Assembly: GCF_003665065.1 (NCBI RefSeq)
Contig: NZ_RCHR01000004.1
Span: 372,001 to 436,000, forward strand
Length of the DNA stretch: 64,000 bases
Direction: 5' to 3'
DNA from: Oceanobacillus piezotolerans
GTDB taxonomy: Bacteria > Bacillota > Bacilli > Bacillales > Amphibacillaceae
Positions within the stretch are counted from its first letter, which is position 1. Every line of letters begins with the position of its first letter. Positions 36,201 through 45,492 of this stretch are shown one piece after another. Made by a program: the position numbers and the translations under genes. The notes under the pieces were generated by a model, which searched no databases, was not told where the DNA came from, and was given only the letters and a program-made list of their open reading frames with translations.

Positions 36201-36494
36201 TAGACTTGCTACCTCTTCGGGTTTTTCATTGGTGTACTCAAGTAAGTCACTTGTATTGCTCCAATGCACAAAACTTCCTTCTTGTGGATTACTGTCTTTA
36301 ATCTTCTTGATAATTCCAACTATATTTTCTTTCTTGATTTCGGTGTGCTGCATATAATGATTGAGCTCAGATAAAATCTCCTGTTTATACCATTCATTAT
36401 ATGTATTTGTTTTCTTGAATTCCTGATAACGGCGAAATGCCACGTCTAAGTAATCATCTTTTAATATATGCTTTTCTACATTTACTAGATTCAA
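33228..36494 (-). CDS. McrB-like AAA+ ATPase/GTPase with EVE domain
   Basis: This protein of about 1,088 residues is the motor and reader of a modification-dependent restriction system. The N-terminal ~400 residues are helical. An MrcB-N-like region (about 440-540; FCNWLILGFREG) is followed by an EVE domain (about 625-730; KYFWLTANPSIWSVDEI and GDKILFYESTPRKEIVAQGEV), a fold known to read modified bases. The McrB-type AAA+ motor has TGPPGTGKS near 814, WLIIDEMNRADID near 885 and MNTLDKASLYEM near 954. The TTG at 36494 follows AAAGGGGTGG and is preferred; the frame stays open to 36611. It precedes the McrC-like gene. Confidence 0.85.
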   Translation of the reverse strand: MNLVNVEKHILKDDYLDVAFRRYQEFKKTNTYNEWYKQEILSELNHYMQHTEIKKENIVGIIKKIKDSNPQEGSFVHWSNTSDLLEYTNEKPEEVASLLNDLYKNDKKSIQDKIEGFRNHGKQSNSTIRLGAPLFGFLLAAYDYTKYPLYKEEVFKDIKKVLLIDTKLGTVSKNYQDFYDICLATHRYLKEKGHSITMLDVQDFFFCLTQYEQPKVESAVDYLSSIAKELARYKQNDQAFLDAVKQIDRAELEKKRESYRNSQKVNKIRFNIINQILHGNDLELEDIERMKEDIRQENEKNVLRSWTNFTILFSIYYEPIKEKVKNELGTIHHSIRNLNNVTDLDLVKDDVLNGFDWKQHFGDTESWLAVYPADKQSHKEAAQLFLSIEESRIRYGLVYGTEHPKRGEENIDTLQNSEQFTYQQMKEKFMEVLPQFLEGNQMSSENNPFETLSETFSGIFRSVEEAKWAFDFSFQTLERIGITEPGDPRVAVTFPSRKKLHIDFCNWLILGFREGKNGQSEIQLSLIEDKIKDTPYSRQMFTTKEQELPIALVQIPLQEFQTNRHLQNVYEETLRFVKVRFQGYTRSPYRKFNIEKLEEAVFDPDKRIKVFTEEIINIPMEIEEEETKYFWLTANPSIWSVDEIKDGGKVNYTAYNEKGNKRRIFTAFENAKPGDKILFYESTPRKEIVAQGEVVEGLHLVEEEGFVEPTEGVSFRYVEDITPISWEAVAEVEELQLSSPIKNGAQGSLFELTKTEFETILSLEEPNIVDNEVEIPPINFEQEIDIKGLYFEEKDSLLRQVKTALANGKHIILTGPPGTGKSKLAKEICQSFDADYKMATATSDWSTYETIGGYRPKSDGTLAFNPGLFLRCFKDNYTNKPINKWLIIDEMNRADIDKAFGSLFSALTGDAITLNLQSESGQPIVLRPQVDEEKVIPNDLEYIIPNDWRLIGTMNTLDKASLYEMSYAFMRRFAFIPVGVPKKVDETLIHEFLEKWNIEDYAFAEELAFIWKQINQYRQIGPAIVEDVAKYTAVDTDFTSAIILYVLPQFEGLLEQEILEFIERLSELPVIEKERLTQFAQDFFHMKG

Positions 36495-36888
36495 TTTTTC
36501 CACCCCTTTGTCTTCTTCAAAGCAGAACTTTTTATATGAGTATAACATTCCTTTAATTCTTGAAATATACTTACTTAAATGTAAAGGTCTGTAGTAAGAT
36601 TTAGCTCTCAATATACACGTTAACAGCTACATCAAAAAATTCAATTTATATTGGTAATATACCCCAGTCCTATAAGATTTAATAACAACTCCTAAAGACC
36701 TTTAAGCTAACCAACATAGGAGGGGTCTACCGTTTTATCTCTTTCTTCTGCTATAGCTTAAAACTATATCAAATGATAGTTTTTAAGTTTAAAGCTATCG
36801 AACTTGCTTGTGTTATACTTATCACATATTTGATAATTTGCAAATAATTCAATAGAATTACAACTTTAGATAGACAAGGAGAATAACT

Positions 36889-38001
36889 ATGACAAACAAA
36901 TTACCATTAAGAGCAGATCATGTAGGGAGTCTTCTTAGAACTCAAGCGATTAAGGATGCACGAATAAAACACGCCTCTGGTGAAATTACAGATGAAGAAT
37001 TAACGAAGATTGAAAATAGCGAAATTGAAAAGATTATCTCTAAACAGGCTGAACTAGGGTTTAGCGTTGTAACAGATGGAGAATTTAGACGCGCATGGTA
37101 TTATTTAGATTTCTTTACTGCATGTGAAGGAATTGATGTTGTGGAAAGTGATCCTTTAGTATTTAATAACAATACAGAAACGGATGCCATCAACTTCTCT
37201 ATCACAGGAAAGATTAAATTAGGCAAGCACCGATTCATAGACGAATTCAAAGCAACGAATGAAATTGCTAAGAAGTATGGTGTCGAAGTCAAACTAACCA
37301 TTCCTAGCCCAAACTTGATTACATATAGAGATGTGACGGAAACCGAGCGAGAGTTTTATAATAACGAGGAAGAAGTTTTTGACGATATTATTAAAATGTA
37401 TAAAGAATTAATCCCACAGTTATATGAAGCAGGTTGTAGACATCTGCAATTTGATGATACAGCTTGGAATTCATTCTTTACGGATTTCGGATTATTAGAA
37501 GTGAAAGGAATAGATAGGGAGTTAGCATTAAAATTATTCAAATATGCAACCAATGAAACATTATCTGCTGCCCCTGATGATATGAAGACTTACGTTCATA
37601 TTTGCCGTGGAAATTATAAATCAGAGCATTTAACAGAAGGAAGCTATGGACCGATTGCTGAAACTCTATTTGGTCAGCTAGATTATGATTACTTGATGGT
37701 AGAGTACGATGATGAACGCAGTGGTGATTTCGAACCTCTAAAATATGCAACAAAAGAAAACCAAATCATCACTTTAGGACTACTATCTTCTAAAACTGGC
37801 GAGTTGGAAGATATCGATTCCATCACCAACAGAATCCATGAAGCTGCAAAATATGTACCACTCGATCGCTTAGCTTTAAGTCCTCAATGCGGATTTGCTA
37901 GTACGGAAGAGGGAAATGTCTTAACAGAAGAAGAACAGTGGAATAAGCTAAAACATGTAATTAACATCGTTGATCAAGTATGGGATAGAATGCAACCGTA
38001 A
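36889..38001 (+). CDS. yxjG: Cobalamin-independent methionine synthase-like protein (YxjG/YxjH type)
   Basis: This 370-residue protein resembles the C-terminal half of MetE and the short B. subtilis YxjG/YxjH enzymes. Key pieces are RADHVGSLLR at the start, VTDGEFRRAWYYLDFF, the zinc-site regions LQFDDTAWN and VHICRGN (His and Cys ligands), and a final CGFAST segment with another Cys. It should transfer a methyl group to homocysteine or a related thiol. B. subtilis yxjG is controlled by an S-box, but I see none in the 277 bases upstream; only a hairpin AAAACTAT/ATAGTTTT at 36760-36783. A 196-bp stretch of this gene (37447-37642) recurs in a broken copy at 48001. Confidence 0.88.
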   Translation: MTNKLPLRADHVGSLLRTQAIKDARIKHASGEITDEELTKIENSEIEKIISKQAELGFSVVTDGEFRRAWYYLDFFTACEGIDVVESDPLVFNNNTETDAINFSITGKIKLGKHRFIDEFKATNEIAKKYGVEVKLTIPSPNLITYRDVTETEREFYNNEEEVFDDIIKMYKELIPQLYEAGCRHLQFDDTAWNSFFTDFGLLEVKGIDRELALKLFKYATNETLSAAPDDMKTYVHICRGNYKSEHLTEGSYGPIAETLFGQLDYDYLMVEYDDERSGDFEPLKYATKENQIITLGLLSSKTGELEDIDSITNRIHEAAKYVPLDRLALSPQCGFASTEEGNVLTEEEQWNKLKHVINIVDQVWDRMQP

Positions 38002-38455
38002 GTTGATAGGGTCAGTTCCCGCCTCGTGGGTTCGAGGCCAAAAACCTTATAATAAAAACTCACTAGTCCCCCAGGGAAATATAGTATTTTTGATAATTTG
38101 AAAAACGCTATTTGAATATGACAATATCAAAAAAAGAGAGAGGTAAGTGCCCCTTTCTTATCTTTTGATGATTATGTAATTTCTTTTTAAAATATCGTCC
38201 GTACAATTATGTCATATTTACATCCTTAGGGGACACCATATTTTTAGCTGGCTTTATATTTTTTATTTTAAATGAGCCTTTTTCATTGTTTTGGTGATTT
38301 TTAAAACATACGGAAGATATAGCTTCTCAAGCTTATATATAATATTAATTTAAGTTACGTTTCTTTCAATGGTTGCATTTCCATCTATTTTAAAAAATAC
38401 TTCCAGAAAATCAGCTCTCACTGACTTTCTGAACCCCCTATTTGTCACTCAATTT
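38002..38455. other. Intergenic region with terminators, no gene
   Basis: It begins with a hairpin GCCTCG/CGAGGC (38021-38038) after GGGTCAGTTCCC, a piece of the dispersed GC-rich repeat family, which may end the yxjG transcript. It ends with arms CAGAAAATCAG/CTGACTTTCTG (38406-38433). On the minus strand these are followed after 7 bases by TTTTTT, a plausible terminator for the seven-gene operon. In between there is AT-rich DNA without a gene. Confidence 0.55.
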
Positions 38456-38845
38456 TTAAAGAACTTCTTCTTTTAAGTAAGCTTTAAAATCCGAATAAAT
38501 TTTCTCAATAGTGTTATTCTCATATTCGTATACTTGTCCTTCTTCATCAAGAACAATTAATAACCCTTCTGTGGCTAAGTTTTCAATTACAATATAATTA
38601 TCTAATTGATTTTTAGCTAATGCACGTTCTTTTAATGTTAATTCTACTACATTTAGGTAACCATTAACACCTAATGCAGCAATTTCGTGACTTCCTACCG
38701 ATATTGCTCCATAATTTAATAGCAATTCCTTATAATCAATAGGCATTGTGAATGATAATTTACTTTCCGCTTGTTCAACCGTATGACTATCAACGCCTCC
38801 TGTTGAGAGAACCTTCTTATTTTCAAATAATGATTTTAAATTCAT
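38456..38845 (-). CDS. SUKH/SMI1-KNR4-family immunity protein
   Basis: This 129-residue protein has the SUKH (SMI1/KNR4) fold signature: SKLSFTMPIDYKELLLNYGAIS near 30-50, a middle strand region with NYIVIEN, and VLDEEGQVYEYENNTIEKIYSDFKAYL near the end. Proteins of this family neutralise nuclease toxins of polymorphic toxin systems. It overlaps the end of the LHH nuclease gene by 4 bases (ATGA), the usual toxin-immunity coupling. It is the last gene of the seven-gene operon. Confidence 0.85.
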   Translation of the reverse strand: MNLKSLFENKKVLSTGGVDSHTVEQAESKLSFTMPIDYKELLLNYGAISVGSHEIAALGVNGYLNVVELTLKERALAKNQLDNYIVIENLATEGLLIVLDEEGQVYEYENNTIEKIYSDFKAYLKEEVL

Positions 38846-39462
38846 CCTATACCTCCAGCTGTTTTAATTTGTTCTGCACGTGCTCTCCAATGTGCTTCCT
38901 TTTCTAGGTTAAACACTGTACGATTAATTTCACTATCTTTTGCAGCATCATGTAAAACAGAGTAATTTGCTTCACCACGATGTTCGGTTCGTGTTAATTC
39001 TGCTAATGGGGAATCCATTTCTTGACCGATATGATGTAATTCGATTGGTTCTCCATCTACTAACGGAGCAAGTCCTTCTTCCATACGTTCTAAATTAGTA
39101 CGCCCAAATTGATCTTTTGCTTCATAATCAATATCTGTTCGAGTTAAAACTTCCCGACTATTAACAGTTGTTTCTTTTAATGGGGCATCTTCATAAATCT
39201 TTATCTCTTCTGGACTAGCCTCTGTTAACGCCTCTTCCAAAGTTTTATAGTTTACCCCTTCGTCGATCACAACTTCATTTGACTTTAGTGTAACAGCTTC
39301 TATCTTTACGGGTTCCAAATTAAGAGTTGCCTCCATATTTTTGGAATTTTCTAAATTATGATATATCCCTTCATTAAAAAGTGGTTCTGCTGATTCGAAT
39401 AATTTTTCAGATCCCGTTGCAACTGATTCTAGACCTGTAGCGACAGTTGTGAAGATTTCCAT
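38842..39462 (-). CDS. LHH-family (HNH/EndoVII) nuclease toxin
   Basis: This protein of about 206 residues ends in an LHH nuclease domain (about 115-200): GRTNLERMEEGLAPLVDGEP, then IELHHIGQEMDSPLAELT with the LHH triplet at 142-144, EHRGEAN and VLHDA. This belongs to the HNH/EndoVII fold used by polymorphic toxins against DNA or RNA. The N-terminal ~110 residues lack a signal peptide and contain a short helical repeat (TVATGLESVATGSEKLFES). The start ATG at 39462 follows AAAGGG; the frame is open to 39486. It overlaps the HerA-like gene by 34 bases and is followed by its SUKH immunity gene. Confidence 0.82.
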   Translation of the reverse strand: MEIFTTVATGLESVATGSEKLFESAEPLFNEGIYHNLENSKNMEATLNLEPVKIEAVTLKSNEVVIDEGVNYKTLEEALTEASPEEIKIYEDAPLKETTVNSREVLTRTDIDYEAKDQFGRTNLERMEEGLAPLVDGEPIELHHIGQEMDSPLAELTRTEHRGEANYSVLHDAAKDSEINRTVFNLEKEAHWRARAEQIKTAGGIG

Positions 39463-42400
39463 TCCATAGCATCCCTTTCCATCCAAACTTCCATTTGTTG
39501 TAATAAAGGTTTTTGATTCTTACCAAAGATATGTGCGACTGTTCGAAGTATGAAAGCTTTTGTTTGTTTATTCCAATGCCATTCTATGAATTCGTTAGCC
39601 ATCATTTCTTTAGTTTTTGCATACACATTTTTAGCATTTTCTATTGTCTCTATATCAGGGTTAACAACATCAAATAAACTGCTAATAATATCGATAAAGT
39701 TAAGTAAATTGTAAATCTCGCCGTCAATCACTTTTCGTGTTGTTCCCATCCATTTAAATATGGGTTCATCAAATAGTATGTTATCAGTTGCTACGTTCAG
39801 TAATGGATATACACAATTTTCTCGTTGTTTGTGAAATACTTCTAATTCTTTTTTAGACCATGAATAGTCTAAGTTCGATAATAAAACTTCCATGTAATAT
39901 CTAACTTCTTCTTTTATAAGATTATAATTAGCAAAATAGACTTTTTCCTGAAGATATTTACTTAATAACCCTTTAGAAAAAGTAACTAAAAATGCGTTTT
40001 CTTGTTGAGATGGAATAATATATCCAATTTTAACGGTGTATTTTAATAATTCTTCAGAAAATACTTTTACAACATGATTTAATCTATTTGCATCACCATA
40101 TAAAGCATTGTGATAGAATTTTCTAAATTGAAGCAAGGCAAATTCAACGAAACGATCATTTTGATTTAGTAAATATTCAGCTATTGGATGGATATGCTCT
40201 TCATTTTGTACAAATGTATTGTAAGTAAGAGCAAGTCCTCTTAATTGATCAAAAGAAACGTAACTCAATTTTTCCTTAGCAGGATTAACTAATACATGGC
40301 CTGCCTTATACATGCCACTTGTAAAGAATAAAGCTTCTCCGCGTTTAAGTTGAGATAAGAATAATAAATCCTCATCGTTAGAAATCGCTAAGGCTTGCGC
40401 TACGTATTCAGCATCATCTTGAGAAACTAGTCGATGAATAATTTTGGTATCTGTATTTTTTAATGCATCAGGCGCTAACTTCGTTGGTACTTGGTCAACA
40501 ATAATAATACCTTCACCTTTAGAACGAATTTCACTTAATATATTACAGAAAAATTCAACTGCTTTTCCTTTTGTATTCGCTATTTCAGGATTTTGGCTCT
40601 CATGGTGATTTTTAAATAAACGATGTGCCTCTTCAATAATGGTAAAGTGTTTTAATTCCGCATCTAAAGATGAATCTGCCTCTATTTTAAACTGTTCGGA
40701 TAAACGAATAAAGAATAACCCCATAATTAGTGCTTTATCGTCTTCATCTGCAATTTCTTCTAATTCAATAATCGTTTTTGATTGAAGCAAATCAGAAAAA
40801 TCAATCGTTTCATTCGTATTTAATAATTTCCCCTTGCTTCCAGTCATCAAACTTTTAATACGAGTTAATAGGGCCGCACGAATATTTGATTTCTGTTCTT
40901 CTGCATAACCGGAGTTATCTAAATAATCATCAATTTCCTCATATAAAAGGGTTAATGTTGGGAAATGCTCGTATGTAAGTTCCTCTGTCGAAAATACATT
41001 AATAGAAGTATTTAAGTCCCAGCCAACTTTTTGGTAAATCGAATATAAACATTGTTCAAGTATATTAGGCATGGAAGCATACATGGAAAAAGCAGACATA
41101 AATACGGCCTTTAATGAATCAATATGGCTCATGACAGAAATACCTAATGGGAAATAAAATGGATTCAAGCGAATCGGAGAAAGTCTTTCATTCCCTGGTG
41201 TGTATACTTTGATTTCTTGATCTGTACTTAGCAAGTGACGATATTCTTGTTTTGTCGGTTCGATAATTAGGAATGGAACAGGGCTATATTCTAATAACGA
41301 CATAACCGTATTCGTTTTACCACTCCCTGTAATCCCACTAATTAAACAATGTTGACGTAGATTCTTATAAGGGTAAGAGACATCCGTGTTAGTCAAAATA
41401 TTACGTACAAATTGTTTCCCCATTTGCCAATTGGCATCTGAATGTTCATATGGAATGGTTGACACTTCAAAGTCATTTTGTTGTTTCACTTCATATCCAT
41501 CATAGGATTGACTTGGCAATTGAATTAATCGCGCTAATTCTATTGATGTTAATACATTTGTCCAAGAAGATGCATATCCTAAAAAAGCAGATAAATCATT
41601 TTCATCTGGTGGAAATGCAGCTTGGTCAAAATATGTTTGGATTTTAGGATCGAATCGTAATTTAGCAGGTTCTCCAAATTCTTGTTCAAAACTAGATTGT
41701 TGAATACTATTTTGAAGACTCGTTAACACCATATCTTCATTTGTTCCAATATATACTGCTACTTGGAATTGTCCAATTGAACTAGCTAATAATTGACGGT
41801 CTATTAAATACTGTAGTTGTTCACAATATTTTTCTATTGCATAACTGGCATATTCAAATGATTCATCTGATGAAGTATCCTTACTCTCCGTAGTACTTGT
41901 ATTGGTTGAATTATTACGTGAAATTAAAATAGCTGATTCTGTATTCGCTGTATTTTCCCCTTCTTGTACTTGAATACTTTCGGAAGTTGTATTGGATGTT
42001 TGCACTTTTTGAAGAGGGTAGACTTCCTCATACATGGAAGACAAGGTTAATAGTGTTTCATCCATATTTATTGGCTGTATCACCATTTTAATTTCAAATG
42101 GTTTATATGAATTAGCTTTTAAAAAACTATCAAATACACTGATATAGCTTTGTTTCTCTTCATTATTAAGAGCAGGTGTAAATGTAATAGCAGCATATTT
42201 GTCCCATTTATTATATTGTATAGCTTGTTTTTCTACACGAATAGAACCTAAAAAAGTAGAATTTAAGCTTGCAACCTGATTATCGGATTGGGTATTAGAA
42301 ATAGTCAAAGAGATTTGTCCATTGCCTTTTCCTAAAACAGAAAAAATAGTACGTCCGCGAACATGATATAAAGCTTTTGCAAGAGCCTCTACACTCCCTT

Positions 42401-42578
42401 GAAGTTGCTCTGTAAGTGAAACATTCTCATCTTGCTTAATGAATATTTCTTTAATAGTATAGCTGTATGGTACTATATTCCTTTCGGATAAAAGTCCTTC
42501 TTCTATATTTTTAAACCGACGTTTGTATAGACGTTGCTGAGCTAATTGAATTTTTTCAATATCACTACGTTTCAGCAT
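39429..42578 (-). CDS. HerA/FtsK-like ATPase
   Basis: This 1,049-residue protein is a HerA-superfamily motor: Walker A GITGSGKT near residue 412, FLIIEPTKQEYRHLL after it, Walker B FTIIEEAHRLF near 640, and an IIIVDQVPTKL strand with a final HRLVSQDDAEYVAQ sensor region. The N-terminal ~370 residues, with a Ser/Thr/Asn-rich linker about 205-235, and the C-terminal ~300 residues are not assigned. HerA/FtsK motors pump DNA or proteins and form known anti-phage pairs with nuclease or Sir2 effectors. Here it is coupled to a nuclease toxin downstream and a small membrane protein upstream (17 bases), suggesting a pump or activator for that toxin. Confidence 0.82.
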   Translation of the reverse strand: MLKRSDIEKIQLAQQRLYKRRFKNIEEGLLSERNIVPYSYTIKEIFIKQDENVSLTEQLQGSVEALAKALYHVRGRTIFSVLGKGNGQISLTISNTQSDNQVASLNSTFLGSIRVEKQAIQYNKWDKYAAITFTPALNNEEKQSYISVFDSFLKANSYKPFEIKMVIQPINMDETLLTLSSMYEEVYPLQKVQTSNTTSESIQVQEGENTANTESAILISRNNSTNTSTTESKDTSSDESFEYASYAIEKYCEQLQYLIDRQLLASSIGQFQVAVYIGTNEDMVLTSLQNSIQQSSFEQEFGEPAKLRFDPKIQTYFDQAAFPPDENDLSAFLGYASSWTNVLTSIELARLIQLPSQSYDGYEVKQQNDFEVSTIPYEHSDANWQMGKQFVRNILTNTDVSYPYKNLRQHCLISGITGSGKTNTVMSLLEYSPVPFLIIEPTKQEYRHLLSTDQEIKVYTPGNERLSPIRLNPFYFPLGISVMSHIDSLKAVFMSAFSMYASMPNILEQCLYSIYQKVGWDLNTSINVFSTEELTYEHFPTLTLLYEEIDDYLDNSGYAEEQKSNIRAALLTRIKSLMTGSKGKLLNTNETIDFSDLLQSKTIIELEEIADEDDKALIMGLFFIRLSEQFKIEADSSLDAELKHFTIIEEAHRLFKNHHESQNPEIANTKGKAVEFFCNILSEIRSKGEGIIIVDQVPTKLAPDALKNTDTKIIHRLVSQDDAEYVAQALAISNDEDLLFLSQLKRGEALFFTSGMYKAGHVLVNPAKEKLSYVSFDQLRGLALTYNTFVQNEEHIHPIAEYLLNQNDRFVEFALLQFRKFYHNALYGDANRLNHVVKVFSEELLKYTVKIGYIIPSQQENAFLVTFSKGLLSKYLQEKVYFANYNLIKEEVRYYMEVLLSNLDYSWSKKELEVFHKQRENCVYPLLNVATDNILFDEPIFKWMGTTRKVIDGEIYNLLNFIDIISSLFDVVNPDIETIENAKNVYAKTKEMMANEFIEWHWNKQTKAFILRTVAHIFGKNQKPLLQQMEVWMERDAMEWKSSQLSLQV

Positions 42579-42595
42579 GATTTCACCTACTTATA

Positions 42596-43375
42596 TTAAA
42601 CTGTATGTACTTGCATTTGTATGTATTTTTTTTCTGCATCTTTAATTGTTTTTAATAATACTTTTTTGGCCTCCGCTTTCCTGACATCAAGTAAATTACT
42701 CATTGATGCTTGATCAATTGCTTTCCTTCCTGCATTTGCAGAAGGTTTTGTTTTTGGTGTCGGAGCTTGAACTTGGGTTTGTGGCACATATTCTTTTTGT
42801 TGTTTCCCATTATCATCCACGTATTTTATTACCGTATACACAATACCTGCTACCACAATTGCAGAAAGACCAACTACAAATAATGAAGTTCCAAAAGAGG
42901 CCCTTGTTAATAGTCTTGCTGCAGGATATACGATAATAGCTGTAGCAGTACCTGTTCCGACTGCAAAATTTCTAGCACGATATTGATTTGCAGGAGATTT
43001 TGATTCAAATTTTTGAACTGTCTTTCGCTGTACTGTGTGTTGTTCGGTTGCATTTAAAATGTCCTGTTTATTTATAGGAATTTCTTTTTTAAAAATCACC
43101 TCAATTTGATTAAATACAGGCGGTTTTATTGACGTTTTGTATTTTTCACCCAGTTCATATCCTTTTTCATCACCTAATTCTTCTACGAAACTTTTACGCA
43201 CATCAATTGCGATTTTACGAACAAGACTTATAGTGTAGTTATTAATATCTGCTTGTTCAGTTTGTACTAATTCTTTAAAGGCAAACTCTGAATTTGCAAC
43301 CTTTATTCTTTTTAAATTTTGATAATTCTCATCTAAGAAGTTATTCATTTCTCTTTCATATTTTTGGAAATTCAT
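42596..43375 (-). CDS. Two-TM membrane protein of the dynamin-HerA operon
   Basis: This 259-residue protein has a helical N-terminal region (1-130). Two hydrophobic segments follow at about 140-160 (FAVGTGTATAIIVYPAARLL) and 168-190 (FVVGLSAIVVAGIVYTVI), then a Pro/Gln/Thr-rich linker and a basic helical tail. No family is recognised. It overlaps the dynamin-like gene by 4 bases (ATGA), so the products are probably partners. It could anchor the GTPases or the HerA-like motor at the membrane. Confidence 0.75.
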   Translation of the reverse strand: MNFQKYEREMNNFLDENYQNLKRIKVANSEFAFKELVQTEQADINNYTISLVRKIAIDVRKSFVEELGDEKGYELGEKYKTSIKPPVFNQIEVIFKKEIPINKQDILNATEQHTVQRKTVQKFESKSPANQYRARNFAVGTGTATAIIVYPAARLLTRASFGTSLFVVGLSAIVVAGIVYTVIKYVDDNGKQQKEYVPQTQVQAPTPKTKPSANAGRKAIDQASMSNLLDVRKAEAKKVLLKTIKDAEKKYIQMQVHTV

Positions 43376-45492
43376 CCAACCAGCTCCGCTTCTTTTAATG
43401 TATTGATTTCTTCGTATACTGAACGATTTTTTTGAATTAAACGCTTGAGTTCCTGTTGTTTTTCGTTTAATTCTAAAAGTAATAATTCATATTGTTCCTT
43501 GCTACGTTTTTGTTCCGTAGCAAGCTGATTTAATTGATTCTGTTGCCATTTTATATAGTTTTGTACTCTTACTTCTAGTAAATGCTCTTCTATAACTTCT
43601 GGAATAATCGTATCTATTTTATTATACAACCTAGTTGACATTTGACGTAGTATAGCTGTCAATTCTGCTTCTAATTCTTCTAAAGCAAGTTTTACTTCTA
43701 CTTCAATATCAACAACAAAATCATCACGATTAAATTCTTTTATATTCTTTTCTTTTCCGAAAATACTTTTTATCAAGTTAAATACTCCAGGTGCCCGACG
43801 GATTGTTGTATTTTTACTTTTTAATGAGCTTAAATTACTATCAATATTCTCTTTTATTTCTGAAGCAGCATTCCCTTTATAAAGGTTTTCAATTTCCTGT
43901 TTTAACTCCTCTAATAATTCATCGAAATCAAAGAAAGAATTTTTTGATTGAGAAATACCCAATTCTATTTCAAATAAGCGATTAAAATTTTGTTCTATTT
44001 CATGGACTAATTCTTCACATGAGGTTACAAGTTTTTCTATTCCTTTTGAGATGATGCTGAAACTTGTTTGATTTGTTTGAAACTTCATGTTCTCGATTTT
44101 TAAATCTACTAAACCAAAAAAGTTATCCAAGATTTCCTCTGCATTATTTTTCTTAATTTGTCGTTTACTACTACGCCATTCTCTTATTAATTCACTATCT
44201 AAGTTCTCTACCATATCAAGTACATTTGAATTATATAATTTACGTATTTTATACATAATGGATTTTCTGTTACTTGAATTACTCAAACGTTCCTCCACTA
44301 ATTCCTCGATATTAATGCGCAGTTTGGTAATTTCTAATTTAAATACCTTAGTTAGATTATCGACCTTTTCTTTTAATACACCACTGTCTTCAGTGTATTT
44401 CTTTTTTTCAATTTCAGTATTTTTTTCTACAGATTCCAATTCAAGTTCAACTGCACGATTTAGTTTTTGGAATACTTCACTAATTAAATAGCCATTTTTC
44501 TCTTCAAAATAGATTCCTAAACTATCATACACGGATTGAATGTTACTGATTTCACGAATTATTGGGACATCTCTTTCTTCAATGGCACGCCCTGCTACAG
44601 GGAAACCTTCATCATCCACAAACTTGATTGTTTCATCTCGACGAATGTCGTTAATATCGATAAAGCCCTGTTCATACATTTTTGTTATTAAGCAAAAATA
44701 AGAAGAAACCTTAAAGATTTTTGGTGCCATAACAATACCATCGAGTACTTTTAGTAATTCGTCAAAAGCTTTTTCAACTTCTGCTTCTGGGTATTGGTCA
44801 ATTTTATTTACTGCAAAGAAAATATGCTTGTCTGAATTATCTAGTGTTGTACGTTTTGCGTTATCTACATATTCTCGAATGACTTTCATAAAATTCACTT
44901 CTCCAACAGTTGTTGGATCAATAATGAAAATAACAGCATTAACAGAATTTAAGATATTAAAGGTAATACCACTGTGTGACTCATGCTGAGCAAATAATCC
45001 AGGTGTATCCACAATTTCCACACCACTTTTACATAGCTTAATTGGCCAGTAAACATCCACACTAGCAATAGATGCTTCCACCTCAAATTCATCATCTTCA
45101 CGGTTTACAGTGGTATACCGTTTAATTTCTGCTTTAAATCCATATAAATCATCTGGATTCCCTTCAATCACAACTTGTGAACCGTCATGATAATTGATAT
45201 CGGCACGAGGTGTTTCGCCATATTTAACGGTTGTAATAGCAGCAGTTTCTACTAAAATACTTGTAGAAAGTAAATCAAATCCTAATAAGCTATTTATAAA
45301 CGTTGATTTACCAGCACTAAATGGAGCAACTACAGCGATTCTAAAGATTCCGTTATTTAAACGTTCCAAGCTTGATTCTATTTCAGTAGATTTCATTACT
45401 TCTTCTGATAGATTTGTTTCGATTAAAACATTTTGAACATATTCATTTGTTTTCTCAAATTTAATTCTTGTTGACTCTATCACTGGATACAC
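43372..45492 (-). CDS. Dynamin-like GTPase (large)
   Basis: This 706-residue protein has a dynamin-type GTPase domain: G1 APFSAGKST (56-64), a switch-I Thr region (TAAITT), G3 DTPG (162-165) and G4 NKID (229-232). Long helical segments (about 340-480 and 560-700) with coiled-coil character follow, as in bacterial dynamin-like proteins that remodel or guard membranes. It has no TM segment of its own, so the two-TM protein encoded downstream may provide the anchor. It overlaps the 326-residue gene upstream by 13 bases. A second, smaller dynamin-like gene opens the operon; bacterial dynamins often work in pairs. Confidence 0.85.
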   Translation of the reverse strand: MYPVIESTRIKFEKTNEYVQNVLIETNLSEEVMKSTEIESSLERLNNGIFRIAVVAPFSAGKSTFINSLLGFDLLSTSILVETAAITTVKYGETPRADINYHDGSQVVIEGNPDDLYGFKAEIKRYTTVNREDDEFEVEASIASVDVYWPIKLCKSGVEIVDTPGLFAQHESHSGITFNILNSVNAVIFIIDPTTVGEVNFMKVIREYVDNAKRTTLDNSDKHIFFAVNKIDQYPEAEVEKAFDELLKVLDGIVMAPKIFKVSSYFCLITKMYEQGFIDINDIRRDETIKFVDDEGFPVAGRAIEERDVPIIREISNIQSVYDSLGIYFEEKNGYLISEVFQKLNRAVELELESVEKNTEIEKKKYTEDSGVLKEKVDNLTKVFKLEITKLRINIEELVEERLSNSSNRKSIMYKIRKLYNSNVLDMVENLDSELIREWRSSKRQIKKNNAEEILDNFFGLVDLKIENMKFQTNQTSFSIISKGIEKLVTSCEELVHEIEQNFNRLFEIELGISQSKNSFFDFDELLEELKQEIENLYKGNAASEIKENIDSNLSSLKSKNTTIRRAPGVFNLIKSIFGKEKNIKEFNRDDFVVDIEVEVKLALEELEAELTAILRQMSTRLYNKIDTIIPEVIEEHLLEVRVQNYIKWQQNQLNQLATEQKRSKEQYELLLLELNEKQQELKRLIQKNRSVYEEINTLKEAELVG

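Noticed and set aside
36612-36888. S-box upstream of yxjG
   Set aside because: None of the S-box conserved blocks are found; only a simple AT hairpin.
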